This document shows positions 47,699 through 55,423 of a stretch of 64,000 bases of DNA, piece after piece. The translations under genes and the position numbers were made by a program. The notes beneath the pieces are model-generated. The model did no database searches. It saw only the letters and a list, made by a program, of their open reading frames with translations, and was not told where the DNA came from. Position 1 is the first letter of the stretch, and each line of letters begins with the position of its first letter. Source of the stretch: Mangrovicoccus sp. HB161399 (GTDB lineage: Bacteria > Pseudomonadota > Alphaproteobacteria > Rhodobacterales > Rhodobacteraceae); NCBI RefSeq assembly GCF_013184745.1, contig NZ_JAATVU010000001.1:186001-250000 (forward strand), in the 5' to 3' direction.

Positions 47699-47986
47699 GT
47701 CACAGCTTCATGATTCCCGTGACCCCTGCCGCGTTTCAGACCCGACCTCAAGGGATAACATACCCACGGAACCTGTGGATAACCCTGTCGACAACTTCTG
47801 GGCAGGTCGGATTTTTCCTTGTTTCACGGGTTCTTCCTTGTATTGCTCAATTCTTAAGCTGATTTTTAACGCATTGAAAATCAAGGAAAGATTTTCCGGA
47901 CCCTTCTAAGATTTTGAGAATTCTAACAATTCTTTGAAGCATTTGTGACCGGGCCTGCCGCCCGTGCACAACTGGTCCGTGCAAGG
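47699..47986. other. AT-rich intergenic region upstream of uvrC
   Basis: A 288-bp gap whose central 130 bp or so (about 47810-47945) are strikingly AT-rich for this genome. It contains a perfect DnaA box and a TTAA-N8-TTAA element (about 47856-47871). I see no gene or tRNA here. It must carry the uvrC promoter and the 3' end of the upstream SDR transcript. Confidence 0.6.
47774..47782 (-). promoter_or_regulatory. Perfect consensus DnaA box
   Basis: The minus strand reads TTATCCACA, the exact strong DnaA-binding consensus, 76 bp upstream of the uvrC start and next to the AT-rich island. The match is certain; DnaA binding is inferred. Confidence 0.6.
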
Positions 47987-48766
47987 TCACTCGACGCCGA
48001 GCACGTCCGGGGTCTGCCAGGCCAGGTGCTGGCCGCCATCGGTGCAGATCAGCTGGCCGGTCACGCCCGGCGCCGTGACGAGGTAGAGCAGCGCCCGGTC
48101 GATATCCTCGGGATTGGAGCCGCGGCCCAGCACCGTGGCGGCCCGCTGGCCGGCGAAATGCGCGTCGCTCTGGCGCCCGCCCTGCAACGTCGGGCCGGGC
48201 CCGATCGCGTTGACGCGGACCCGCGGGGCCAGCCCCTGCGCGGCCGTCCTGGTGAGCGCCCAGAGCCCCATCTTGGCCAGGGTGTAGGTCATGAATTCCG
48301 GGGTGAGCTTGCGCACCCTCTGGTCGATCATGTTGACCACGCAGCCCTGCGCCACCGGCTCGCCGCGCGCATCCTCGACAGGGTCGGACACCTGCGCGGC
48401 GAAGGCCTGGATCAGCACGAAGGGCGCGCGCAGGTTGCTTTCCATGTGCCGGTCCCAGCTGGACCGGGTGGCGCTGCGGATGTTGTCGTATTCGAATATC
48501 GAGGCATTGTTCACCAGCACCGCCAGCGGCCGGCCGAAGGCCTCCGCCACGGCGGGCACCAGCGCCTGGGTCTCGTCCTCGCGGGTCAGGTCGGCGCGGA
48601 AGGCCTGCGCCTCGCGGCCCATCGCCCGCACCTCCTCGCAGAGGCTCTCGGCCTCGGCGGCGGAACTGGCATAATGGGCGGCGATGTCATGGCCTTCGCG
48701 CGCAAGGCAGAGCGCCATGCTCCGTCCAAGCCGCTTTCCCGCTCCGGTCACAAGCGCAACGCCCAT
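47987..48766 (-). CDS. SDR oxidoreductase of the pteridine/dihydromonapterin reductase type
   Basis: Predicts 259 residues. The NADPH site reads VTGAGKRLG (about 6-14), with Arg where ordinary short-chain dehydrogenases have Gly, and the usual catalytic Ser is Asp148 (VVNMIDQ), before Tyr161 and Lys165 (YTLAK). This RxG and Asp/Tyr/Lys combination is that of PTR1/FolM pteridine reductases, so reduction of dihydropteridines is a better guess than a general dehydrogenase role. Asn86-Asn87 of the NNAS motif are intact. It follows the antiporter gene with 11 bp between and may be in one transcript with it. Confidence 0.82.
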   Translation of the reverse strand: MGVALVTGAGKRLGRSMALCLAREGHDIAAHYASSAAEAESLCEEVRAMGREAQAFRADLTREDETQALVPAVAEAFGRPLAVLVNNASIFEYDNIRSATRSSWDRHMESNLRAPFVLIQAFAAQVSDPVEDARGEPVAQGCVVNMIDQRVRKLTPEFMTYTLAKMGLWALTRTAAQGLAPRVRVNAIGPGPTLQGGRQSDAHFAGQRAATVLGRGSNPEDIDRALLYLVTAPGVTGQLICTDGGQHLAWQTPDVLGVE

Positions 48767-48777
48767 CTCCTACCTCC

Positions 48778-49728
48778 TCAGCCCAGCACGGCAGCCAGAT
48801 AGCCGACATAGAGCAGGACAAGCACGCCGCCTGCCACCCGTCCGATATTGCGCTTCAGGATCACGAAGGGAACCATGATCAGCGAGGCGCCCAGCATGAC
48901 CCACAGATCCATGTGCAGGAACTGCGGGTCGACCGGCACCGGGCGCACCAGGCTGGTGACCCCCATGATGCCGAGCAGGTTGAAGGTGTTCGAGCCGATG
49001 ACGTTGCCGAGCGCGACCTCGGCATGGCGGCGCAGCGCGGCCATGACGGTGGTGGCCAGCTCGGGCAGCGACGTGCCCACCGCGACCAGCGTCAGGCCGA
49101 TGGCGGTTTCCGAGATGCCGAAGTCGCGGGCGATGTTCACCGCGCCCTCGATCAGCAGGTTCGCGCCCAGCGGCAGGCCGACGAGGCCCAGCACCAGCCA
49201 GACGGCGATCTTCCAGCCCGGCATCGAGGGATCGGCCCCCTCGACCTCTTCCAGCTCCTCTTCCTCGGTCAGCGCCCTGCGGTGGGCGCGGGCGTCGCGC
49301 GCCTGGTCCCACAGCACGGCCGCCAGCATGGCAAGCAGGACGGCCCCGTGCAGCCAGGTGATCGGGCCAAAGTAGCACAGGGCGATGAACAGCACGCTGC
49401 CCGCCAACATGCCGTAATAGGATTTCCGGGTGTCGCATTCCGCCGTCATCATCGGCGCGATCAGCGCCGGGATGCCGAGCACGAGCAGGACGTTGGCGGT
49501 GTTCGATCCGACGACGTTGCCGAGCGCGATGCCGGGCACCCCATCGAGCACGGCCTTGATGCTGATCAGAAGCTCCGGGGCGGAAGTGCCGAAGGCCACG
49601 ATCGTCAGGCCGACGATCAGCGCCGGGATGCCGAGCCGCAGCGCCAGGTTCACGGCCCCCTTCACCAGCGCATCGCCGGCTAGGACCAGGATCAGCAGTC
49701 CCAGCCCGGTATACACCCAATCAATCAT
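48778..49728 (-). CDS. Calcium/sodium antiporter (CaCA family, YrbG-like)
   Basis: Inner-membrane cation exchanger of 316 residues with about ten helices and the two inverted alpha-repeats: VGLTIVAFGTSAPELLIS followed by GNVVGSNTANVLLVLG in the first half, and IGLTLVAVGTSLPELATT followed by GNVIGSNTFNLLGIMG in the second. The acidic loop between halves (EEEELEEVEGAD) may be cytosolic. Its start overlaps the stop of the upstream 63-residue gene by 4 bp. Confidence 0.93.
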   Translation of the reverse strand: MIDWVYTGLGLLILVLAGDALVKGAVNLALRLGIPALIVGLTIVAFGTSAPELLISIKAVLDGVPGIALGNVVGSNTANVLLVLGIPALIAPMMTAECDTRKSYYGMLAGSVLFIALCYFGPITWLHGAVLLAMLAAVLWDQARDARAHRRALTEEEELEEVEGADPSMPGWKIAVWLVLGLVGLPLGANLLIEGAVNIARDFGISETAIGLTLVAVGTSLPELATTVMAALRRHAEVALGNVIGSNTFNLLGIMGVTSLVRPVPVDPQFLHMDLWVMLGASLIMVPFVILKRNIGRVAGGVLVLLYVGYLAAVLG

Positions 49729-49916
49729 GACTTGTCACGTTCCTCGCAATTGCACGGTCCGCTGCCGACGATGAAGCCGCCGCAGCGCGGGCACCGCCGG
49801 GGTGCCTTCAGTTTCGAGTTGCCTTTCGGCGGCCGCGGCAGCTTGGGCAGGCGCAGGCGTCCGAACATGGCCAGGATGGCAATGCCGATGAGGAAGAAGG
49901 TGACGATCTTGATCAC
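49725..49916 (-). CDS. Small membrane protein with C-terminal CxxC ribbon
   Basis: Predicts 63 residues: an N-terminal membrane helix (KIVTFFLIGIAILAMFG), a basic Pro/Lys/Arg linker and a C-terminal zinc-ribbon-like end (RRCPRCGGF ... PCNCEER). It overlaps the antiporter by 4 bp and starts 4 bp after the peptidase stop, so it sits in a tight run of genes, which favours it being real. Its function is unknown. Confidence 0.75.
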   Translation of the reverse strand: MIKIVTFFLIGIAILAMFGRLRLPKLPRPPKGNSKLKAPRRCPRCGGFIVGSGPCNCEERDKS

Positions 49917-49920
49917 GGGC

Positions 49921-50721
49921 TCAGAGCCCGTAGCGCGCGAAAAGCGCCCGTTCTTCCAGCGCCAGCCCCAGGTCGCCCGCGATCCGGGCGCCCATGAAGG
50001 GGATCAGCCCGCGCCGCTTGGCGAAGACCTGGAATTTCGCCTTCTCGCCGTAGAGTTCCTGCATCTTCGGCTTGAGGTGGGCGATGCCGTCGGCGAGCCC
50101 CTGCTCCACCGCCTTCCGGCCGACCCAGACCTCGCCGGTGAACAGGTCGGCGTCCTCGGGCAGCTTCGCCCCGCGCCGGTTCTTCACATGGGCGATGAAG
50201 GCGTCGTGGACCTGCGAGAGGATGGCGCCGAGCCGCTCCACGTCGTCTTCCTTCTCCGGGCGGAACGGGTCCAGCATGCTCTTCGAGCGCCCCGCGGTGT
50301 GGACGCGCCGCTCGATCCCGTGGCGCGCGATCAGCTCGTGCGCGCCGAAGGAGGCCGAGATCACGCCGATCGACCCCACCACCGAGCAGTCGTCGACCCA
50401 GATGTGGTCCGCTGCCGAGGCCAGCCAGTAGCCGCCCGAGGCCGCCACGTCCTCGACGAAGGCATGGACGGGAACCTTCTTCTCCTCGGCGAGGCGGCGG
50501 ATGCGCGCGCCGATCAGCGAGGACTGCACCGGGCTGCCGCCCGGCGAGTTCAGCACCAGCGCGACGGCGGCGGGCTTGCCCTTCGAGAAGGCCTTCTCGA
50601 TCAGCGGCGCGACGGAGCGGTCGTTCAGCGCGCTGCCGCGCGACTGGGCGGAGATCACCCCCTGGAGGTGGATCACATTTACGCGCGGGGCGCGGCGCAG
50701 GAAGGCGAGAGACGGTTTCAT
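49921..50721 (-). CDS. S49 family serine peptidase (SohB/SppA type)
   Basis: Signal-peptide-peptidase-like enzyme that degrades membrane-associated peptides. It predicts 266 residues from the ATG at 50721. The nucleophile is Ser95 in AASGGYW, and the likely general base is Lys147 in GRSKSMLDPF; NSPGGSPVQSSLI and VGSIGVISA are further family motifs. It is half-size, like SohB rather than E. coli SppA, and lacks a clear N-terminal membrane helix, so its location (cytosolic face or periplasm) is uncertain. Confidence 0.88.
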   Translation of the reverse strand: MKPSLAFLRRAPRVNVIHLQGVISAQSRGSALNDRSVAPLIEKAFSKGKPAAVALVLNSPGGSPVQSSLIGARIRRLAEEKKVPVHAFVEDVAASGGYWLASAADHIWVDDCSVVGSIGVISASFGAHELIARHGIERRVHTAGRSKSMLDPFRPEKEDDVERLGAILSQVHDAFIAHVKNRRGAKLPEDADLFTGEVWVGRKAVEQGLADGIAHLKPKMQELYGEKAKFQVFAKRRGLIPFMGARIAGDLGLALEERALFARYGL

Positions 50722-50811
50722 GGCCTGCACATAGAGGCTGGACCCCGCCCCAGCAAGAAGCGGCGCGGCGGAAAGCCGCGCCTGCGGCGAGGCGACCGGC
50801 ACGGCAATGCG

Positions 50812-50843
50812 AAAGGCCCGGAGCGCGGCCTGCGCCCCGGGCC
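50812..50843 (-). terminator. Terminator of the tyrosine kinase gene
   Basis: Stem of 7 bp plus 4 bp (outer arms 50815-50821 and 50837-50843; inner GCGC arms) around a 5-nt loop, followed on the minus strand by TTTC; it begins 26 bp past the kinase stop. Confidence 0.6.
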
Positions 50844-50868
50844 CTGCCCGTCCACCCGATGCGGCCGC

Positions 50869-51705
50869 TCAGTACTCGCCGTAGCCGTATTCGTAGCCGT
50901 AGCCGCTGGAGGTGTAGCGGCACTTGTTCAGCACAACGCCCATCACCTCGGTCATCTCGCTGACCTCGCTTTCCGCAACGTCGAGCTCTTCGATCGTGGT
51001 CTGCTCGGCCGCCGCAATCAGCAGCGCCGCATCGACATATTCGAGGAACCCGATCGTGTCGTCGCTAGCCAGCAGCGGCGCGGTGTCGAAGATCGTCAGG
51101 TCGGGCTTGTAGTAGTCTTCCAGCTCCTGCAGCACCTCGCGGGTCCGGGCGCTCTGCAGCAGTTCGGAGGAGTTCGCCTCCGCCGCGAGATTGGTGCCGA
51201 AGGCGAGGTTGCCGTTGTGGCAGACCAGATGGTCCTCGGGGCGCTCCTGCCCGGCCAGCACCTTGGCGAAGTAGTGCGGCTCCTTCAGGCCCAGCACCTT
51301 GGCCAGGCTCGGGCGGCGCAGGTCGAGCTCGATCACCATGATCCGCAGGTCGGACTGCCGCGCCAGCGAGAAGGACAGGTTGGCGGTGATGGTGGTCTTG
51401 CCGCATTTCGGCGTGGCCGAGGTCACCACCAGCCGCTTCCAGCCCTTGGCCTTGCACTGCTGCACGACCTTGGTGCGCATCACGTCGAAGGGCGTCGCCT
51501 GCTGCTTGGCGAAGTAGGAGACCACCCGCGTCTGCTGCAGGACCCGCGGATTGGGGCTGAACGGCTTGAGCGCGGCCCACCGCACCGCGATCTCGCCGTC
51601 GCCGCTGCTGCCGCCGCTGCGCGGCGGCTTCTGCCGGGAAATGCCGCTCTGGGCGTCCCCGCGCTTTTCCCGGGCGCGGTTCAGGGCGTTCTGAAGTCTT
51701 TCCAT
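50869..51705 (-). CDS. BY-type tyrosine kinase of exopolysaccharide assembly
   Basis: Cytosolic autokinase that controls chain length and export with its membrane partner. It predicts 278 residues: Walker A ATPKCGKTT at 97-105, Walker A' ELDLRRP at 126-132, Walker B TIFDTAP at 204-210, and a tyrosine-rich tail (Tyr at 264, 269, 271, 273, 275 and 278), the usual site of autophosphorylation. It is separate from the chain-length protein encoded upstream, as in CpsD-type or XrtA-associated kinases rather than the fused Wzc. It is last in the leftward arm of the locus and is followed by a terminator hairpin. Confidence 0.9.
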   Translation of the reverse strand: MERLQNALNRAREKRGDAQSGISRQKPPRSGGSSGDGEIAVRWAALKPFSPNPRVLQQTRVVSYFAKQQATPFDVMRTKVVQQCKAKGWKRLVVTSATPKCGKTTITANLSFSLARQSDLRIMVIELDLRRPSLAKVLGLKEPHYFAKVLAGQERPEDHLVCHNGNLAFGTNLAAEANSSELLQSARTREVLQELEDYYKPDLTIFDTAPLLASDDTIGFLEYVDAALLIAAAEQTTIEELDVAESEVSEMTEVMGVVLNKCRYTSSGYGYEYGYGEY

Positions 51706-51738
51706 CGGTCTGTCCTCTTCGACTCCGGCCGCGGCGGA

Positions 51739-53271
51739 TCAGTTGCTCAGCGTAACGCTCATGCCGACCTTGTTGGCGATCCTCTCGGCGAACACGTCGA
51801 GCGGCATGACAAAGACATGGACGGCCCAGACCGCGAGCGGGATCGCCACGAAGAGCAGCACGATGGTGGTCAGCATCACCATGCGGCGCCAGCGCGTTTC
51901 CTGCTCGGTGCGGATCAGCGGTATCACCGCGAAGGTCGCGATGCCCAGCTTGTCGCTGATCTCCACCGGACGGCGGATGGACCGGTTCAGGAGCTCCAGC
52001 AGGGCGATGAAGCCGATGCCCGCCGAGACCCCCAGCCCCAGCCCCGCCGCGGCAATCAGCGGGCGGTTCGGCTTCGAGGGCTTCTCGGGCTTGGTGGCCT
52101 GCTCGACCACCGAGATGCGCTGCGACTTGCCGCCCAGCTCGATCCGCTCGCCGGTCTCGGCCTGCGCCAGCCGCGCGACCGCGTCGCGGTACTGCGACTG
52201 GGTGTTGTCGTAGTCGCGCTGGAGGCCGTCCAGCGTGACCGTGGCGGCCGGCAGCTTGGCAAGGTTGTCCTGCAGCTTGGCAAGCTCGGCCTTGGCATCG
52301 TCGATGTTCCTCTGGGTCGCCGAAAGCCGCTCGTCGATCTGGGCGAGCTGCGCGTCGAGCACGGCCTGGCCCGGCTCTCCCGGGTCGTCCCCGCCGTTGC
52401 CGATCCTGGCCTCCAGCTGGGCGACCCGCGACTCGAGCATCTTGAGCCGGGGGTTGTCCGGGGCGAAGACCGCCAGCGCGCTGTCGAGCTGGCGCCGCGC
52501 CTCTTCGAGCGCGGCCTCGTCGGGCGTGAGCACGGCAGTCGACGAGGCGCCGTTCGCCTCGAAGAGCTCCTGCGCGTTCTTGCGCTGCTCGCGCAGGCCC
52601 TCGGCCTGGGATTCCAGCGTGCGCACCGTGTCGAGCAGCGAACCCAGCCGCTCGGTGAGGTAGTCGCGGTTCTCGGGCAGCGCGTCGGCGTTCTTGCTCT
52701 TGAACTCGAGGATCCGCGCGCTCTGCTGGTCGAGCTCGACGCTCAGCCGGGAGACCTCCTCCTTGAAGAAGTCCATCGTGTCCCCGGCCGCGACCGTCCG
52801 CAGGCGCACGTTCACGTCGAGGATCTGGGTGACCAGCTCGTTGGCGACGCGCGCGACCACCTCGGGATTGGAGCCGCGGAAGGACACGTCCACGAAGGTC
52901 GCCTGGTTGCGCCCGCCATAGATCGTGAACTCGGTCCGGTCCCGCATCTCCTTGACGATCTCGTTGGCGTTCATCGACGCCTGCTCGGGGAAGACCTCGA
53001 AATTCGTCGCGATGTCGATCAGGTTGGAGCGCGCCATCACGCGCTGCTCGATCACCTGCAGCTGCTCGTTGGCGACCACGTCGACGGTGGACGAGGCCAG
53101 CCGGTCCGAAATCTGCGGCGACTCGACGAGCAGGCGCGCCGAAGAGGTATATTCCGGCGGCATCATGATCGCGACGGCAAAGCCCACGACCGTGAAGCAG
53201 GAGGCAATCACGAAGAAATAGTGGAACCGCCGCCAGAACACGGAAATGTAGTAGGAGAAATCGATTCTCAT
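51739..53271 (-). CDS. Polysaccharide chain-length determinant (Wzz/GumC type, exosortase-associated)
   Basis: Inner-membrane co-polymerase that sets polymer length and contacts the export pore. It predicts 510 residues from the ATG at 53271: first helix at about 17-38, Wzz domain after it (PPEYTSSARLLVESPQISDR), a long periplasmic coiled coil (about 165-400), a second helix near 410-430 (AAAGLGLGVSAGIGFIALLEL) and a third hydrophobic segment near the C-terminus. There is no kinase domain; the kinase is the next gene, 33 bp on. The layout fits the exosortase-system chain-length family. Confidence 0.9.
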   Translation of the reverse strand: MRIDFSYYISVFWRRFHYFFVIASCFTVVGFAVAIMMPPEYTSSARLLVESPQISDRLASSTVDVVANEQLQVIEQRVMARSNLIDIATNFEVFPEQASMNANEIVKEMRDRTEFTIYGGRNQATFVDVSFRGSNPEVVARVANELVTQILDVNVRLRTVAAGDTMDFFKEEVSRLSVELDQQSARILEFKSKNADALPENRDYLTERLGSLLDTVRTLESQAEGLREQRKNAQELFEANGASSTAVLTPDEAALEEARRQLDSALAVFAPDNPRLKMLESRVAQLEARIGNGGDDPGEPGQAVLDAQLAQIDERLSATQRNIDDAKAELAKLQDNLAKLPAATVTLDGLQRDYDNTQSQYRDAVARLAQAETGERIELGGKSQRISVVEQATKPEKPSKPNRPLIAAAGLGLGVSAGIGFIALLELLNRSIRRPVEISDKLGIATFAVIPLIRTEQETRWRRMVMLTTIVLLFVAIPLAVWAVHVFVMPLDVFAERIANKVGMSVTLSN

Positions 53272-53285
53272 CGCGAAGGTTTCCT

Positions 53286-54131
53286 TTAGGACGCGTAGCC
53301 GCCGAGATAGACGCCGTCGCTCAGGACGGAGCGGACCGTTTCCTCGGTGGCAGCAGGCTGTTCGGCTGCAAAGGCATATACAAGAGCCAGATCGCATATC
53401 TGGTTTACGAGCCGCGGCACGCCGCCGGTGACCTCGTGGATCAGCGGGATGGCGGCCGGATCGATCTCGGCGCCGGTGCCGCCGGCGAATCTCAGCCGGT
53501 GGGCCACGTACTCGCCCACGGTTTCCTGGGCCATCGACCCGAGATGGAAGCTGGCGCCCACGCGCTGCAGGAACTGGCGCAGCTCGGGCCGGCGGATCAT
53601 GTCGCGGAATTCCGGCTGCCCGACCAGGATGAGCTGCAGCAGCTCGTCCTTGTTGCTGTTGATGTTGGTCAGCATCCTGAGCTCCTCGATGGTCTCGGGG
53701 GTCAGGTTCTGCGCCTCGTCGATGATCAGGACCATGCGGCGCCCGTTGGCATAGACGTCGAGCATGTGGTCCTGCAGCAGCTGGAACAGCTGCACGTAGC
53801 TGCAGTTCGGATCGAAGGCGACCGAGAAGGCATGCAGCACCCATTGCAGCAGCTCGCCCCGTCCGCCCTGGGCGTTCGAGATCAGCCCGATATCCACGTC
53901 TTCCGTGATCGAGCGCAGCAGGTACTGCAGCAGCGTGGTCTTCCCTGCTCCGACTTCGCCGGTGATCACGGTGATCGGCGTGCGGGTCATCATGCCGTAT
54001 TCCAGCATGGTGAAGGCAAGCCGGTGCTCGCGCGACCAGTAGAGAAATTCGGGGTCGGGCAGCAGCGTGAAGGGCCGTTCGGCAAATCCGAAATGGGAAT
54101 TGTAAATTTCTGTTGGTGCCGTCTTGTTCAT
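53286..54131 (-). CDS. ExeA-type ATPase of the exosortase/polysaccharide locus
   Basis: AAA-type ATPase of the general-secretion ExeA family, found beside exosortase loci with a proposed but unproven role in assembly or export. It predicts 281 residues: Walker A GEVGAGKTT at 58-66, Walker B VLIIDEAQ at 134-141, and the block HFGFAERPFTLLPDPEFLYW at the N-terminus. It is the first gene of the leftward arm (ATPase, chain-length protein, kinase), with 14 bp before the next gene. A perfect palindrome lies 47 bp upstream of its start. Confidence 0.9.
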   Translation of the reverse strand: MNKTAPTEIYNSHFGFAERPFTLLPDPEFLYWSREHRLAFTMLEYGMMTRTPITVITGEVGAGKTTLLQYLLRSITEDVDIGLISNAQGGRGELLQWVLHAFSVAFDPNCSYVQLFQLLQDHMLDVYANGRRMVLIIDEAQNLTPETIEELRMLTNINSNKDELLQLILVGQPEFRDMIRRPELRQFLQRVGASFHLGSMAQETVGEYVAHRLRFAGGTGAEIDPAAIPLIHEVTGGVPRLVNQICDLALVYAFAAEQPAATEETVRSVLSDGVYLGGYAS

Positions 54132-54177
54132 GGTATCCCAGCTTACACGCCCACGCTGCCGATGTCCCCGGCATTCC

Positions 54178-54199
54178 CGGAATCTTCGTCAAGATTCCG
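54178..54199. promoter_or_regulatory. Palindrome upstream of the leftward arm
   Basis: CGGAATCTT and its exact complement AAGATTCCG separated by CGTC (22 bp in all), 47 bp before the ATPase start codon. It could be a regulator operator or a leader hairpin. Confidence 0.45.
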
Positions 54200-54502
54200 T
54201 CATGGCGGCGGCCACCCGGCCGAGGGCAGCGGTGGCACAATTGCCGGGCCAGGTCTCTTTGATTTTCCCTTGTCGCAGCAAAAGGTCGCAAGCCAGCGAC
54301 TCGCCCCCCGCCTGCGGGGCCCCGCGGAGCCCCAAACGGCTGCAACGTTACGGAAACTTGCTTGCTTTCGCATGAATTTCCGGGCGGAACGAAGAACTGC
54401 CGAAGACGCTCACGCAAGCGTGCAAACTTCAAATTCGGTTTTGTTCAATGCCGACAAAGATTTAGAGGTTTAACTTTCTTTTCAATAAAATTAGCAGCTT
54501 GA

Positions 54503-54534
54503 TTGATCGAAAGTGAAAGTCTGCTAGAACTAGC
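54503..54534 (+). promoter_or_regulatory. Candidate promoter with overlapping palindrome, rightward arm
   Basis: TTGATC (54503-54508) and TAGAAC (54525-54530) with a 16-bp spacer resemble -35 and -10 boxes. The -10 lies inside the perfect 12-bp palindrome GCTAGAACTAGC (54523-54534), the position expected for a repressor site. It is 80 bp upstream of the sugar transferase start. Confidence 0.35.
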
Positions 54535-54614
54535 GAAGTGAGCAGGGCATTGGTCTGACGCAATCAATCTCTGAGTTTCAATACGTTTTTGTACGCTCCC
54601 GGAGGTGACCTGGC

Positions 54615-55286
54615 GTGACTATACATATTCAGACCGCCGCGCGCGAAGCGCGCGAGGTCGTAGATTTCGAACCGCATGTATCCGCATACCGCACCACGTT
54701 TAAGCGAGTATGCGACATAGCGTTCGTAGTATGTATCCTTCCTGTAATCCTTCCCGTCATTCTTGTCTTTGCCATCCTTGTCGGTCTTGACGGCCACAAT
54801 CCGTTCTTCACGCAGTCCCGCGTGGGCAAGGACGGCCGCGTTTTCCGGATGTTCAAGCTCCGCTCCATGGTCGTGGACGCCGAGAGCCGCCTGCTCGAGC
54901 ACCTGTCCGCGAACCCCGAAGCCCGCCGCGAATGGGACGAGATGCAGAAGCTCACCCGCGATCCGCGCATCACCCTGGTCGGCCGGATCATCCGCAAGAC
55001 CTCGATCGACGAGCTTCCGCAGTTCCTCAACGTGCTCCTGGGCGACATGAGCGTCGTCGGCCCGCGCCCGATGCTGCCCTCGCAGCGCGAAATGTATCCC
55101 GGCAAGGCGTATTACCTGCTCATGCCCGGCGTCACCGGCTTCTGGCAGATCGGCGACCGCCACGCGACCAGCTTCGCGGAGCGCGCCCGCTACGACGCCG
55201 ATTACTACCGCAAGATTTCCTTCGCCACCGATCTGATGGTCATCCTGAAGACCTTCCGTGCGATCTGCCGGGGCACCGGAGCCTGA
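54615..55286 (+). CDS. Initiating sugar transferase (undecaprenyl-phosphate hexose-1-P transferase, ExoY/WbaP type)
   Basis: Transfers the first sugar phosphate to undecaprenyl phosphate, starting the repeat unit. It predicts 223 residues from a GTG with a near-perfect GGAGGTGA 6 nt upstream. It has one hydrophobic hairpin (about 33-57), then the catalytic part with KLRSM at 81-85, RKTSIDELPQ at 127-136 and GDMSVVGPRP at 143-152, all standard for this family. It is short, lacking the N-terminal helices of PglC/WbaP long forms. It is the first gene of the rightward arm. No other glycosyltransferase, flippase or polymerase gene is in the locus. Confidence 0.92.
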   Translation: MTIHIQTAAREAREVVDFEPHVSAYRTTFKRVCDIAFVVCILPVILPVILVFAILVGLDGHNPFFTQSRVGKDGRVFRMFKLRSMVVDAESRLLEHLSANPEARREWDEMQKLTRDPRITLVGRIIRKTSIDELPQFLNVLLGDMSVVGPRPMLPSQREMYPGKAYYLLMPGVTGFWQIGDRHATSFAERARYDADYYRKISFATDLMVILKTFRAICRGTGA

Positions 55287-55423
55287 ACCCACGTAACATC
55301 GTGTTGATCATGTCTTGGCTGCGCGTCGTGCGCGGCCATTTTTTGCTGTATAGTCCGGTTTCGCGTTGAACGGCCGTCAGGGCTGCTCTAGCACCACCGC
55401 ATTGGAATGAATTCGAGGCCCGT

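Larger units (their letters stand above)
54132..54614. other. Divergent regulatory region of the exopolysaccharide/exosortase locus
   Basis: 483 bp between two divergent arms. The right half (about 54420-54600) is AT-rich compared with the genome. It carries two perfect palindromes (54178-54199 and 54523-54534) and a possible promoter for the rightward arm. I see no gene. Confidence 0.7.

Noticed and set aside
47699-47986. Chromosomal replication origin
   Set aside because: Only one perfect DnaA box is present and none of the usual origin neighbours are in the window; kept as a DnaA-site observation instead.
49732-53289. Plus-strand open frame of almost 1,200 codons opposite the peptidase and exopolysaccharide genes
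   Set aside because: It spans several real genes on the opposite strand and their intergenic gaps, which no single real gene would do.
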